A DNA stretch of 63,957 bases from Mesorhizobium sp. Its GTDB lineage: Bacteria > Pseudomonadota > Alphaproteobacteria > Rhizobiales > Rhizobiaceae. Positions 28,858 to 36,270 of this stretch are shown piece after piece (the stretch's first letter is position 1; every line of letters starts with the position of its first letter). The translations under genes and the position numbers were made by a program. The notes under the pieces were generated by a model, which was not told the origin of the DNA, ran no database searches, and was given only the letters and a program-made list of their open reading frames with translations. The stretch covers positions 1 to 63,957 of the forward strand of contig SAQE01000034.1 of NCBI GenBank assembly GCA_004020545.1, read 5' to 3'.

Positions 28858-29154
28858 ATGGCATCGTTCGCGACCGATCATGATCTGGACAAGCAGTTTG
28901 CGGCGCTCTCGCACCAACTCGACGATCTCAGGAAAGCCTTGGCCAAACGCGGCGATGCCTATTACGAGGACGGCCGCGAGGCGACGTCCGACTATTATTC
29001 GCAGCTTGCCGATCGCCTCCATGAGGCATTGCCGGCAATCAGGCGCAGGGGCAGGGCGCTGGAGCGCACCGCGCGCGACCATCCGGCCACAGCGGCAGCG
29101 GTAGGGCTGGTCCTGGTCGGGCTGCTGGCCGGCCTTCTCATCAGCCGGCGTTGA
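28858..29154 (+). CDS. Small membrane-anchored protein, DUF883/ElaB-YqjD-like
   Basis: 98 residues. The N-terminal two thirds are helical and charged (HQLDDLRKALAKRGDAYYED). The C-terminus is a membrane segment (AAVGLVLVGLLAGLLIS) ending in RR. This layout matches the DUF883 family of C-tail-anchored proteins, some of which bind ribosomes in E. coli. Family membership is inferred from architecture only. A strong hairpin follows the stop. Confidence 0.8.
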   Translation: MASFATDHDLDKQFAALSHQLDDLRKALAKRGDAYYEDGREATSDYYSQLADRLHEALPAIRRRGRALERTARDHPATAAAVGLVLVGLLAGLLISRR

Positions 29155-29179
29155 CTTTCACTGGAGTTGCGAACAACAG

Positions 29180-29210
29180 AAATGGCGGCCGCTCGCGACG
29201 GCCGCCATTT
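29180..29210 (+). terminator. Strong hairpin, probable terminator
   Basis: AAATGGCGGCCG / CGGCCGCCATTT with loop CTCGCGA, 26 bp after the stop of the small membrane protein. The T tract is short. Confidence 0.6.
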
Positions 29211-29223
29211 CAGTGTCACGAAG

Positions 29224-29266
29224 CATGATCCCGAAAAGTGGAATCCGGTTTTCGGAAAAGATCATG
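29224..29266. repeat. 43-bp rhizobial palindrome
   Basis: CATGATCCCGAAAAGTGGAA through AAAGATCATG. It is the same length and pattern as 13178-13220. It lies between two convergent genes, where it can also act as an mRNA 3' hairpin. Confidence 0.85.
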
Positions 29267-29319
29267 CTCAAACAAAGAGATAGAGCCCATCCCGATTTCT
29301 TCGGGAGCTCTGGCCGCGA

Positions 29320-29580
29320 TCAGTTCGCGAGCTTGAGTCGGGTCTTCGGATCGACCTTCATGACCTGGCTGCACTTGCCGTAAACGGTACCGTTCTTGTC
29401 GGTGGCGTCGGTGTAGGTGCCCTTGCAGTCGATCTGCAGCACCAGACAGGAGCCCGAGCCCTTGCAGACCGCGCCGCCGTCGCCGGTGGGATGCGTGCCG
29501 GCGAAGGCCGGCGCCGAGACCGAGCCGAAAGCCGAGACGACGAGGGCGGCGGCGAGCGAGATACGCTTGAAGTTGGTCAT
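29320..29580 (-). CDS. Small exported Cys-containing protein
   Basis: 86 residues. Signal peptide MTNFKRISLAAALVVSAFGS...AFA (cleavage about 27). The mature part is about 58 residues with four cysteines (AVCKGSGSC, IDCKG, GKCSQV) that could form two disulfides. GGAAGGAA precedes the start by 8 nt. The longer frame upstream to 29901 is not gene-like. I know similar unnamed proteins in Rhizobiales but no function. Confidence 0.75.
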   Translation of the reverse strand: MTNFKRISLAAALVVSAFGSVSAPAFAGTHPTGDGGAVCKGSGSCLVLQIDCKGTYTDATDKNGTVYGKCSQVMKVDPKTRLKLAN

Positions 29581-29936
29581 TTGAGCATTTCCTTCCATTG
29601 GTTGTCGGGATCGCGTTCCTGGCGTCCCGGTTGGGTGAGGAGCGCCTTCGTGGCGTCCATGACCGCTTGGTGCGGCATCCAATGGGGAAGGTTCACATCC
29701 CATGCGATTTTTTCGCCGGGCATATGTGGGCATCGCTTTGGAAGGTGTCAGGCGTCTATTTCGCTTGCGGCCTGAGACGTGGTCTGGCCAGCGGCGCTCC
29801 GGCGTAGGGCTCCATCCGGCTGCATTTTTGTTTCTGGATTGTTTCTGAACCGGCTCCCCACAGCGCCGCGCGTCCCTTTGGACGCGCGAAGGACGTTGCA
29901 CGTCACGATCTTTGGCGTCGCGCGGCTGGCCGGCGC
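29581..29936. other. Gene-poor intergenic stretch
   Basis: 356 bp with no convincing gene. Its left end must contain the promoter of the small exported protein on the minus strand. Nothing else was recognised until the composite repeat at 29937. Confidence 0.5.
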
Positions 29937-30034
29937 GCTAAAGCGCGTCGCGACGAAATGGATTCGGGCGACGCGCTTGTCCTTGTTTTGATGCATGTCG
30001 CCCAAAACCGCTGCGCGCTTTTGGGCGACATGCA
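29937..30034. repeat. Composite rhizobial palindromic repeat
   Basis: Two dyads are joined by the linker CCTTGTTTTGATGCATGTCG. The first is AAGCGCGTCGC...GCGACGCGCTT (29941-29978). The second is GCATGTCGCCCAAAA...TTTTGGGCGACATGC (29993-30032). The first dyad plus linker recurs inverted at 47426-47490. One arm of the second recurs at 16794. It ends 14 bp from the stop of the minus-strand gene at 30049. Confidence 0.8.
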
Positions 30035-30048
30035 TTAGGCTTTCCGCA

Positions 30049-30648
30049 TCACATCGGCGGGGCGATGCCGTGATTCCCGACCACGACCCGGCGCGAAACC
30101 AGCTTGCCGTCGCCGCCGCGTTCGGCGGAGACGAATACCGCGACACCCGGCTTGAGGTCAGCCGGCCTGGCGATCGCGAAGGTCACGATCGGCGTCGATT
30201 GCGGAATCGCGATCTGCTTCTTCTGGCCATTGCTGTAGGTAAGGGTCACGGTCCGGCCGTTTATCTCGGCCACGTCGGCGACGGTGCCGTTGGTCATCCG
30301 GCTGTTGGATTGCAAATCCCAATCGCGGTCGCCTTCTCCGGTGCCCTTCAGCGCGGCGGGGAAGATCACGACTTCCAGCGCGCCGCTGCCGCCATCGGAC
30401 TTGGACACCGATGCGATGCCCAGGAAATCGCCCTGCTTGATGTCGGAGGCCGATGCCTTGGCGACGCCGGAGATCATCCAATCGGGGGAAAGGGTGACCG
30501 TATCGGTCTTGCCGTCGCGGGCTTTCACCGTCAGCGCCGTTCCGGCGAGGCCGACCACCGTGCCGCGCACGCGCACAGTGTCGGCTTGCGCCGCGTTCGC
30601 AAGGCCTGAAATCGTGCCGAGCACGATCGCGAATAGCTTCAGTTTCAT
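30049..30648 (-). CDS. Exported beta-strand-rich protein (DUF5666-like)
   Basis: 199 residues. Signal peptide MKLKLFAIVLGTISGLANA (cleavage after AQA, about 22). The mature protein is made of short beta motifs: VRVRGTVVGLAGTALTVKAR and TVADVAEINGRTVTLTYSNG look like repeated OB-like or DUF5666-like units. PGVAVFVSAERGGDGKLVSR follows. It has no catalytic signature. Homologues in rhizobia are sometimes mislabelled as metal ABC transporter components. It stands alone. Confidence 0.8.
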   Translation of the reverse strand: MKLKLFAIVLGTISGLANAAQADTVRVRGTVVGLAGTALTVKARDGKTDTVTLSPDWMISGVAKASASDIKQGDFLGIASVSKSDGGSGALEVVIFPAALKGTGEGDRDWDLQSNSRMTNGTVADVAEINGRTVTLTYSNGQKKQIAIPQSTPIVTFAIARPADLKPGVAVFVSAERGGDGKLVSRRVVVGNHGIAPPM

Positions 30649-30949
30649 GGCATCCGATCCTTTAAAAGGGTTTTGACGCCTCCCGCCGTCGATCAGTGAC
30701 AGAACCCTAACGAATTGGAGCAGGCAAAAATGCCGGCGAGATCGGCTTTCAGCGCTTCAAAAGAACTTGATTGCGCGTCGCGCCACCTTACATGTCGGGA
30801 GCCGGCGGCCCTCGACCGAAAACACCGGTTCACGATGGCGTGACGGCCGCAACGGTCCCTCTTGGCAAATCACCTGTTAACGGCCATTCTCCCGCCCGTC
30901 TCAGGCAACGCCACATTTCATCTGTCTTGTTTCATCCCAAGGAGTTGCC
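30649..30949. other. Intergenic region between divergent genes
   Basis: 301 bp separating the exported protein (minus) from the XRE regulator (plus). It must hold both promoters. I see no dyad or repeat that stands out. Confidence 0.5.
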
Positions 30950-31216
30950 ATGCCCAACACCGCACGAAACGCTGTTTCCAACGACATCATTGCTGCGCCC
31001 GGTCTCAATCCGCTCAAGGCCGCGCGCGAAACGAGGGGATATACGATCGAGGAGCTCTCATTGACCTGCGGCCTGGCCGTGGGCGAGATCGTCGACATCG
31101 AGGACGGCAAGGACGCCGACCCCGCCAAGCTCAGGCGTATCGCTTCCGCGCTGCAGGTGCCGGAAGAGGAATTGATCACGGTGCCGGCCCCGGAGAGCCG
31201 GCCCACACAACAATAA
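30950..31216 (+). CDS. Small helix-turn-helix (XRE/Cro-like) protein
   Basis: 88 residues. The HTH spans about 20-75: NPLKAARETRGYTIEELSLT, then CGLAVGEIVDIEDG and KLRRIASALQVPEEEL. Single-domain DNA-binding protein without an effector domain. AAGGAG lies 6 nt before the start. It is followed by a canonical terminator, so it forms its own transcript. Confidence 0.85.
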   Translation: MPNTARNAVSNDIIAAPGLNPLKAARETRGYTIEELSLTCGLAVGEIVDIEDGKDADPAKLRRIASALQVPEEELITVPAPESRPTQQ

Positions 31217-31238
31217 GGGCGCCCGAGCGTCCGCATGA

Positions 31239-31273
31239 AAAGCCTGCCACGGCCCCGCCTGGCGGGCTTTTTT
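31239..31273 (+). terminator. Rho-independent terminator
   Basis: AAGCCTGCC / GGCGGGCTT stem followed by TTTTTT, 22 bp after the HTH gene. Confidence 0.88.
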
Positions 31274-31387
31274 GCGCCGTCGACGCGCAGTTCCCTGGCC
31301 CTTGCCAACAGCCGCGACGCCATGTGCCAATCCCGGCCGGCGCCGCGATTCGGCAGCGTCGGCCAACATGTCTGACGAGGTTCGCTC

Positions 31388-31846
31388 ATGAGCTTGGAAT
31401 CGGTCTGCGCCTTCTTTGCCGAACATGCGCCCGACATCGAGGTCCTGGTCACCGAAGCAAGCTCGGCGACGGTGGCGCTGGCGGCGGAGGCGCATGGCGT
31501 GATGCCGGCGCAGATCGCCAAGACCATCTGCCTGCGCGTCGGTGATCAGACCATGCTGGTCGTGACCAGCGGCACCGCCAGGCTCGACAACCGCAAGTGC
31601 AAGGACACCCTTGGCGGCAAGCCGCGCATGCTCGACGGCGAACAGGTTCTGGAGGCGACCAGCCACCCGCCGGGCGGCGTCTGCCCGTTCGGCCTGCCGG
31701 AGCCGCTGCCGGTCTATTGCGACGTGACGCTGCGCGCCTTCGACGAGGTCGTCCCTGCCGCCGGCGCCACCAACGCGGCGGTGCGTATTTCGCCGCAAAG
31801 GATGGCCGATCTGGTCGGCGCCGTATGGGTCGATGTTTGCCAGTAG
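31388..31846 (+). CDS. YbaK/EbsC family protein (aminoacyl-tRNA deacylase-like)
   Basis: 152 residues. The family pattern is present: QIAKTICLRVGDQTMLVVTS with the conserved Lys, then LEATSHPPGGVCPFGLPEPL. This GGVCPFG loop is the editing-site signature of YbaK/ProX-type proteins, which hydrolyse mischarged tRNAs such as Cys- or Ala-tRNA(Pro). It happens to lie a few kb from a tRNA-Pro gene; that is probably coincidence. Confidence 0.9.
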   Translation: MSLESVCAFFAEHAPDIEVLVTEASSATVALAAEAHGVMPAQIAKTICLRVGDQTMLVVTSGTARLDNRKCKDTLGGKPRMLDGEQVLEATSHPPGGVCPFGLPEPLPVYCDVTLRAFDEVVPAAGATNAAVRISPQRMADLVGAVWVDVCQ

Positions 31847-31918
31847 AAAATTCTTGCTCGCCCTCTTACATGGGTGGGTGGCGAGAGTTGTGATCCATCG
31901 CCTAGGCGCTAGGAGATA

Positions 31919-32307
31919 ATGGGCTTCGCAATCTTCTTCTCCTGCTGCCTAGTTGCGCTTCTGGCGGTGAGCTATGCGATGAGCGCCGTCAATTCCATCA
32001 ACCTCCCTTCGGACACTCTTTCTGGTCGGGCCTTCTTGAGAAGGACCGCCAGGCGGATAGGCGTCGACCTGTCTCGCATTCCCGATCGGGTCTGGCGGGA
32101 AATCGTCGAAGTCCAGATCGCCAGGGCAGTGCAGTTGGCCGCTCTGCCAGCACCAATCCGCACGAACGGTTCTTTCGTGCCAACTTCGCCCGTCAATTGC
32201 GCCGCGAGGCCGATGCCGTGGCGCGGATTCTGGATGGGAACAGCCAATCGGAAGACCGCGAGACTAAGGAAATCCTAGTCCGCAACGGCGTCATCGCGCC
32301 CCACTGA
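31919..32307 (+). pseudogene. Frameshifted small membrane-anchored protein gene
   Basis: A TAGGAGATA ribosome binding site precedes ATG. The first frame encodes an N-terminal membrane helix (MGFAIFFSCCLVALLAVSYA) and a charged helix up to about 32150 (VWREIVEVQIARAVQLAAL). The same frame then becomes non-gene-like. The frame shifted by one nucleotide continues a coherent charged helical protein (HERFFRANFARQLRREADAV ... RNGVIAPH) to a TGA at 32305-32307. A single-base indel near 32140-32160 explains both. The C-terminus resembles the remnant at 35991-36104. Confidence 0.55.
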
Positions 32308-32325
32308 CGAGATGAAGTTCGGGGG

Positions 32326-32369
32326 CAAGTCTCAGGCTTGAAAATGGTCGGAGTGGCCGGATTCGAACC
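32326..32369 (-). repeat. Duplicated 3' end of tRNA-Pro plus flank (attachment-site-like direct repeat)
   Basis: 44 bp matching 36122-36164 with a single inserted base. Bases 32345-32369 equal the last 25 nt of the intact tRNA-Pro gene, including CCA and the T arm. 32326-32344 match the sequence immediately downstream of it. The rest of the tRNA is absent here. This is the arrangement left by site-specific integration at a tRNA 3' end. Confidence 0.85.
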
Positions 32370-32568
32370 TTATCCGGAGTCGAAGTGTCCACTGAATGTG
32401 TAGATTGATCTGGAGGCACCGCTCCGGTTTCCAACACCGAGTGTAAATATGCGACTTGTGAGGCTTGCGTCCTTGTCGGGAAATCCACGCAAGAAGCAGA
32501 TGGCGCAGGCCGATTGATGCGAGTTCATCGCAGCAAGGGTTTTGCGATAGGGCCAGTCGGACTGAATG

Positions 32569-32880
32569 TCAGGATGACTTAGGCGGCACGTACAGGCAGA
32601 TCGTACTGTCAGGGCCAAATGGTATTTCACGATGCCGGGTTACCGTTGCCTTTTGGTCATGGCACCAATGGTAACGCATGTCGTGTGACTGACGCACCCT
32701 GCTGTCCCCGTAAGGCAGCAACTCACCGGACGGCACCTTGAAGCCCTTCCTTGTTTCGCGAACGGCGCCATCTGCCATCGGCTCGCAATGCTCGTCCTGG
32801 CAGCACTGTTTTTCGTACCAGCTATGTGCCGACGCCGACGACACTGCGAAAGCACACGCTGCGGCGATGATAGCGTCCAA
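32569..32880 (-). CDS. Exported Cys-rich protein (HxWY...CC family)
   Basis: About 103 residues. A hydrophobic leader (IIAAACAFAVSSASA) precedes the mature HSWYEKQCCQDEHCEP. The protein later has ELLPYGDSRVRQSHDMRYHW and ends CLYVPPKSS. These features recur in the neighbour at 33258 (HDWY, DCCGNKDCHP, WFIPRERVQ, CFFAPPGTSS). This is a small Rhizobiales family of unknown function, probably periplasmic and disulfide-bonded. The start is TTG without a good ribosome binding site, so the N-terminus is uncertain; a frameshift joining it to the frame that opens at 33101 cannot be excluded. Confidence 0.65.
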   Translation of the reverse strand: MDAIIAAACAFAVSSASAHSWYEKQCCQDEHCEPMADGAVRETRKGFKVPSGELLPYGDSRVRQSHDMRYHWCHDQKATVTRHREIPFGPDSTICLYVPPKSS

Positions 32881-33257
32881 CCCGAGTGCGCCGCCGCGCC
32901 CGCTAAATGGCCAGATCGTGATTTATCCCTGATCAGGTGGAGAAAGTCCGATTGATAGATGCAGCGATGGCCGAGGCCATTTGATAGATAGGTCCAGGCC
33001 CGATCGGCGCTGCGCGCTAACGCAGAACCACTGTCCAGCGCCGCAGCCGTGGCCATCGCGCCTGCCAGCGCTGCGCGTCGTCGCGTGCTGACCACATGCA
33101 TCGAAGGGCCTCCCCCTTGCGATGACCGAAGTCGTCACCACCCACAGCACCCTTGGCGGACACGCAAGATGGCCTTGGACTTCTGCGCTGGGCGATGCGA
33201 CTTCTTCTCCTAGATTAGCACTTACTAATATGCTATGCAAATGCGAGGGGCTAATTC
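32881..33257. other. Region between the two divergent Cys-rich genes, with a decayed minus-strand reading frame
   Basis: A minus-strand ATG at 33101 has an excellent GGGGGAGG ribosome binding site and encodes a signal-peptide-like start (MHVVSTRRRAALAGAMATAA). The frame then runs out of phase into the Cys-rich gene, suggesting a broken gene. Near 33214-33229, ATTAG-CACTTA-CTAAT is a small dyad upstream of the plus-strand gene. Confidence 0.4.
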
Positions 33258-33662
33258 ATGGCGCAGCTCCAAACCACTACTGCATTGATGTGGCTTGTCT
33301 TAGCCGGTGAGGCGAACGCTCACGATTGGTACACCGGGAAGACTGATCCCGTTCTTCATTATGACTGCTGCGGCAACAAGGATTGCCACCCAATCGATCC
33401 CAGCTATGTCAGGATGACCAAAGACGGTTATTTTGTGAGGATGCCGCGTCCCAGCTACTTGAATGAGCCGCAAGAAGCAGAGTGGTTTATTCCCAGGGAG
33501 CGCGTCCAGGCCGCGCCGGATGATCGGTACCATATTTGCGAGCGTCTAATGACGTTTTACCGAACGATCACCCCCCACATGAAATTCGAAGCTTATCAGA
33601 GATTCAGATGGACGTGCTTTTTCGCACCGCCGGGCACAAGTTCAATCGCGGCAAGCCGTTAG
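33258..33662 (+). CDS. Exported Cys-rich protein (HxWY...CC family), paralogue
   Basis: 134 residues. The short hydrophobic leader LQTTTALMWLVLAGEANA is cleaved before HDWYTGK. Conserved family elements are YDCCGNKDCHPIDPSY, WFIPRERVQAAPDDRYHIC and WTCFFAPPGTSS. It is related to the minus-strand gene at 32569. A GAGGGG ribosome binding site lies 7 nt upstream. Base composition is lower in GC than the surrounding core genes, suggesting transfer. Function is unknown. Confidence 0.75.
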   Translation: MAQLQTTTALMWLVLAGEANAHDWYTGKTDPVLHYDCCGNKDCHPIDPSYVRMTKDGYFVRMPRPSYLNEPQEAEWFIPRERVQAAPDDRYHICERLMTFYRTITPHMKFEAYQRFRWTCFFAPPGTSSIAASR

Positions 33663-33797
33663 GACACGGTCGGCAGCTTGCATCACGAAGCGAGTTGAGG
33701 CGGCGTCGTGGTCAACCGACCAAGATGACCAAGAGCTAACACGTGCTTGTGCTGGGACCATTCTTCGAAGTCCGGCCACCTCGCTCAGGGGATCAAG

Positions 33798-34565
33798 ATG
33801 AAATTAGGATTCGTCGGAACGGGTGCAATCACAGAGAGCGTCGTCAGAGGCTTGGTCAAGGCAGGGAACGACCTTGAGGGCATTGCGGTGTCGCCGCGCA
33901 ACGCTGACGTGGCGGCTCGCTTGGCAGCGCTTCATCAACTCATCCGAGTTGCTCGTGATAACCAAAGCGTTGTTGATTCCTCCGACATCGTGTTTCTCGC
34001 GGTTCGGCCGCAAGTGGCGAATGACATCGTTGCAGGGCTAGAATTTCACCCAGGTCAACGGGTTGTGAGCTTTGTGGCGGGCCTCCAATTGGAAGAACTC
34101 GCGGAGTGGACCCGTGGCATACCAAGACTCTGCCGTGCAATCCCGGTTCCTCTTGTTGCCGACTTGCATGGTGTGACCGCGATATTTCCGGGCGACTCCG
34201 TCGTCACCGAACTGTTCTCCTCGCTCGGTTCGGTCGTTGAGGCGCGCGACGCTGCGGAGTTCGAGTTGTTCGGGGCGGCGTGTTGTCTCATGGGAACTTA
34301 CTTTGGATTTCTTGATGTTATCGCGCGCTGGATGATGGCGAAGGGTATGCTCAACGAGCACGCCCGCGATTTCCTCGCACATCTGTTTGCGGGCCTATCG
34401 GAAACGGCGCGCGCTTCGCCCGAAAGATCCTTCGAGGAACTGCGCACAGCTTACTCGACGAAGGGAAGTCTGAATGAGCAGGTATTTGATCTCTTCATAA
34501 GTTATGGAGGTGGGGCTGCAGTTACGGGGCGGGCTAGAAGCCGCGTTCTCGAGGCTTGCTCCTAG
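33798..34565 (+). CDS. Pyrroline-5-carboxylate reductase-like NAD(P)-binding protein
   Basis: 255 residues. The Rossmann start KLGFVGTGAITESVVRGLV and IVFLAVRPQVANDIV are as in ProC. The C-terminal dimer domain is divergent: the usual GSGPAY segment is replaced by FGAACCLMGTYFGF, and STKGSLNEQ stands where ProC has its Gly-rich TSPGGTTE signature. It may therefore act on another imino or amino acid. GGGG lies 7 nt before the start. It lies in the tRNA-flanked segment and has weaker GC bias. Confidence 0.8.
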   Translation: MKLGFVGTGAITESVVRGLVKAGNDLEGIAVSPRNADVAARLAALHQLIRVARDNQSVVDSSDIVFLAVRPQVANDIVAGLEFHPGQRVVSFVAGLQLEELAEWTRGIPRLCRAIPVPLVADLHGVTAIFPGDSVVTELFSSLGSVVEARDAAEFELFGAACCLMGTYFGFLDVIARWMMAKGMLNEHARDFLAHLFAGLSETARASPERSFEELRTAYSTKGSLNEQVFDLFISYGGGAAVTGRARSRVLEACS

Positions 34566-34703
34566 CCTGGAGCGAACTCGTGATCGCGGTCACGGCCCGG
34601 TGTCCTCCGGATAAGGCCTTCGCTGTCCGCCGACATTCTTTGCTCGGTGTAGCACGGCTACGAACGACCCTTCACGCGTGAGGCGGCAGTCTCACTGTGG
34701 TTT

Positions 34704-35411
34704 TCAAGAAAGCGGGACAATTCCCTCGAACGCCGCATAGACCGAGGTTCGCAGCCAACGGTCCATGCTGCGGGCAAGACCGGCGTCGCCGCTCAGGAAA
34801 AGGCCGCCTCTTTCTATCTCGCGCTCGACGCTGGAACGGCCCTCGATGATGGCCCCAAGCGAAACAACTCCGGTCTCGACGTAAAGGTCGACGTCCCGGC
34901 CGGGATCGAGCGAGCATAACTCGGGCAATTCCGCGCCTGGCTCGACCACAAGCCAGTAATGGGGATACTTCGGTGGGGGATCGTCGCGGAAATGGAAGCG
35001 GATGACGGCGCGCCGCCTCGGCAGTTCGGCGAGGTCGATCTTTCGCCGCACGCCCCACATGACGGTCGAAGCATCCGCACCGCTGAGCGCGATCTCCGCC
35101 TCGATGTTGCATTGCGCCCATTCCGCCAGCGCGTTCATCGCCGGCTCGAGGTTGATCGCCTTCTTAGTGCGGAAATAGTCGACCGTGCCCTTCGCCTTGT
35201 CCTCGATGCGCTCGACCAGGCCCAACGCTTCCATTTCCTTGAGCCGCCTCGACAAGAGGGCGGACGAGATGTTGCCCAGCCCCTTGCGAATGTCGTTGAA
35301 ACGGGTCGAGCCGTTCCAGAGCTCAGTCAAGATTTGGATCGTCCAGCGCGGTTCCAGGATCTCGCAGGCGCACGCGATAGGGCAGATCAGTCCATAAGGC
35401 CGTCCCGGCAT
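34704..35411 (-). CDS. HxlR-family transcriptional regulator with C-terminal SCP2-like domain
   Basis: 235 residues. The HxlR winged helix spans about 8-100 (CPIACACEILEPRWTIQILT, STRFNDIRKGLGNISSALLS, RRLKEMEALGLVER). Two cysteines near the N-terminus are typical. The C-terminal 110 residues (VDLYVETGVVSLGAIIEGRS) look like a sterol-carrier-type pocket domain, as in other long HxlR proteins. AGGAGAG precedes the start. It is divergent from the DUF1127 gene. Confidence 0.88.
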   Translation of the reverse strand: MPGRPYGLICPIACACEILEPRWTIQILTELWNGSTRFNDIRKGLGNISSALLSRRLKEMEALGLVERIEDKAKGTVDYFRTKKAINLEPAMNALAEWAQCNIEAEIALSGADASTVMWGVRRKIDLAELPRRRAVIRFHFRDDPPPKYPHYWLVVEPGAELPELCSLDPGRDVDLYVETGVVSLGAIIEGRSSVEREIERGGLFLSGDAGLARSMDRWLRTSVYAAFEGIVPLS

Positions 35412-35566
35412 GACTGAACTCTCCTTTGCCGCAAGTTAGACCCTGCGGAGGTCCAGGGCCAGTTCACAATCTGAAGCGGAACGCTTCCGAAGCTGCCCTA
35501 GCGACTGCCCACCTTCCACCGTCATGGTGATCGTCATTCGGGCATCCCCAACCAACGGAGGTTACC

Positions 35567-35845
35567 ATGATCGGGCATAACATGACGCAATCGACGCTAG
35601 GCCGGACCGCATTGCGCGTGCCGGGTACTTTTCGTGGCCGGCCGCTCGAACGCCTGCTGGCCCTTGTCGATGAATGGCGGGCCCGCCGCAACATAGAGCG
35701 CTCGCTCGGCAACCTGTCCAACTTCCATCTGCGCGACGTTTGCTTGACCAAGGCTGACGTCGAGGCGGCCTGCGCCGACAGCTTGGATCGATCCGCTTCT
35801 CACGCGCTCAATAGTGCGGCGCAGAACCGGATGGGCAATTGGTGA
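35567..35845 (+). CDS. DUF1127 domain protein
   Basis: 92 residues. The DUF1127 core is at about 40-68: EWRARRNIERSLGNLSNFHL followed by RDVCLTKADVEAAC. The usual L-x-D-I-G-L is changed to LRDVCL. DUF1127 proteins of alphaproteobacteria are small, arginine-rich and in some cases bind RNA or affect phosphate and carbon metabolism. GGAGG lies just upstream of the ATG. Confidence 0.85.
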   Translation: MIGHNMTQSTLGRTALRVPGTFRGRPLERLLALVDEWRARRNIERSLGNLSNFHLRDVCLTKADVEAACADSLDRSASHALNSAAQNRMGNW

Positions 35846-35990
35846 GAAGGGAATGCTGGCATGCGCGGGGCGCGCCTTAAATTGCCACGATGACCGGAAC
35901 GCCCGGTACCTGCCCCATGTGCGGCCTCGGTGCCTGCGGCTGCGTGGCAGTCTGCACCGAAACACTGATCGACGCGTTCGTACCGGCGCA

Positions 35991-36104
35991 ATAAACGCGG
36001 CCCAGAAAGAGGCGTTGTTGTTTGTCGCCAATCACTACCGCTATCCGGAAGACAGCCAGATCAAGGACACCCTCTTCCGCAATGGTAGGACTGCTCCCGA
36101 TTGA
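35991..36104 (+). pseudogene. 3' remnant of a gene related to 31919-32307
   Basis: An open frame ending in ANHYRYPEDSQIKDTLFRNG then RTAPD and TGA. Its end aligns with the end of the frameshifted gene at 31919 (QSEDRETKEILVRNGVIAPH), at both protein and DNA level. In both places about 18 bp separate the stop from the tRNA-derived repeat. No credible start or N-terminus remains here. Confidence 0.4.
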
Positions 36105-36139
36105 CGGAAGGGATTGGGGGCCAAGTCTCAGGCTTAAAA

Positions 36140-36216
<77 letters not shown>

Positions 36217-36270
36217 GACCGGGTGGCGATGTATCGTGATAACCCGGTGCGGGTCAACCGAATTCGGCGG

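Noticed and set aside
32640-33101. A 153-codon minus-strand frame with a strong ribosome binding site
   Set aside because: The start looks real, but the frame passes out of phase through the better-supported Cys-rich gene. I treat it as a decayed start, not a gene.
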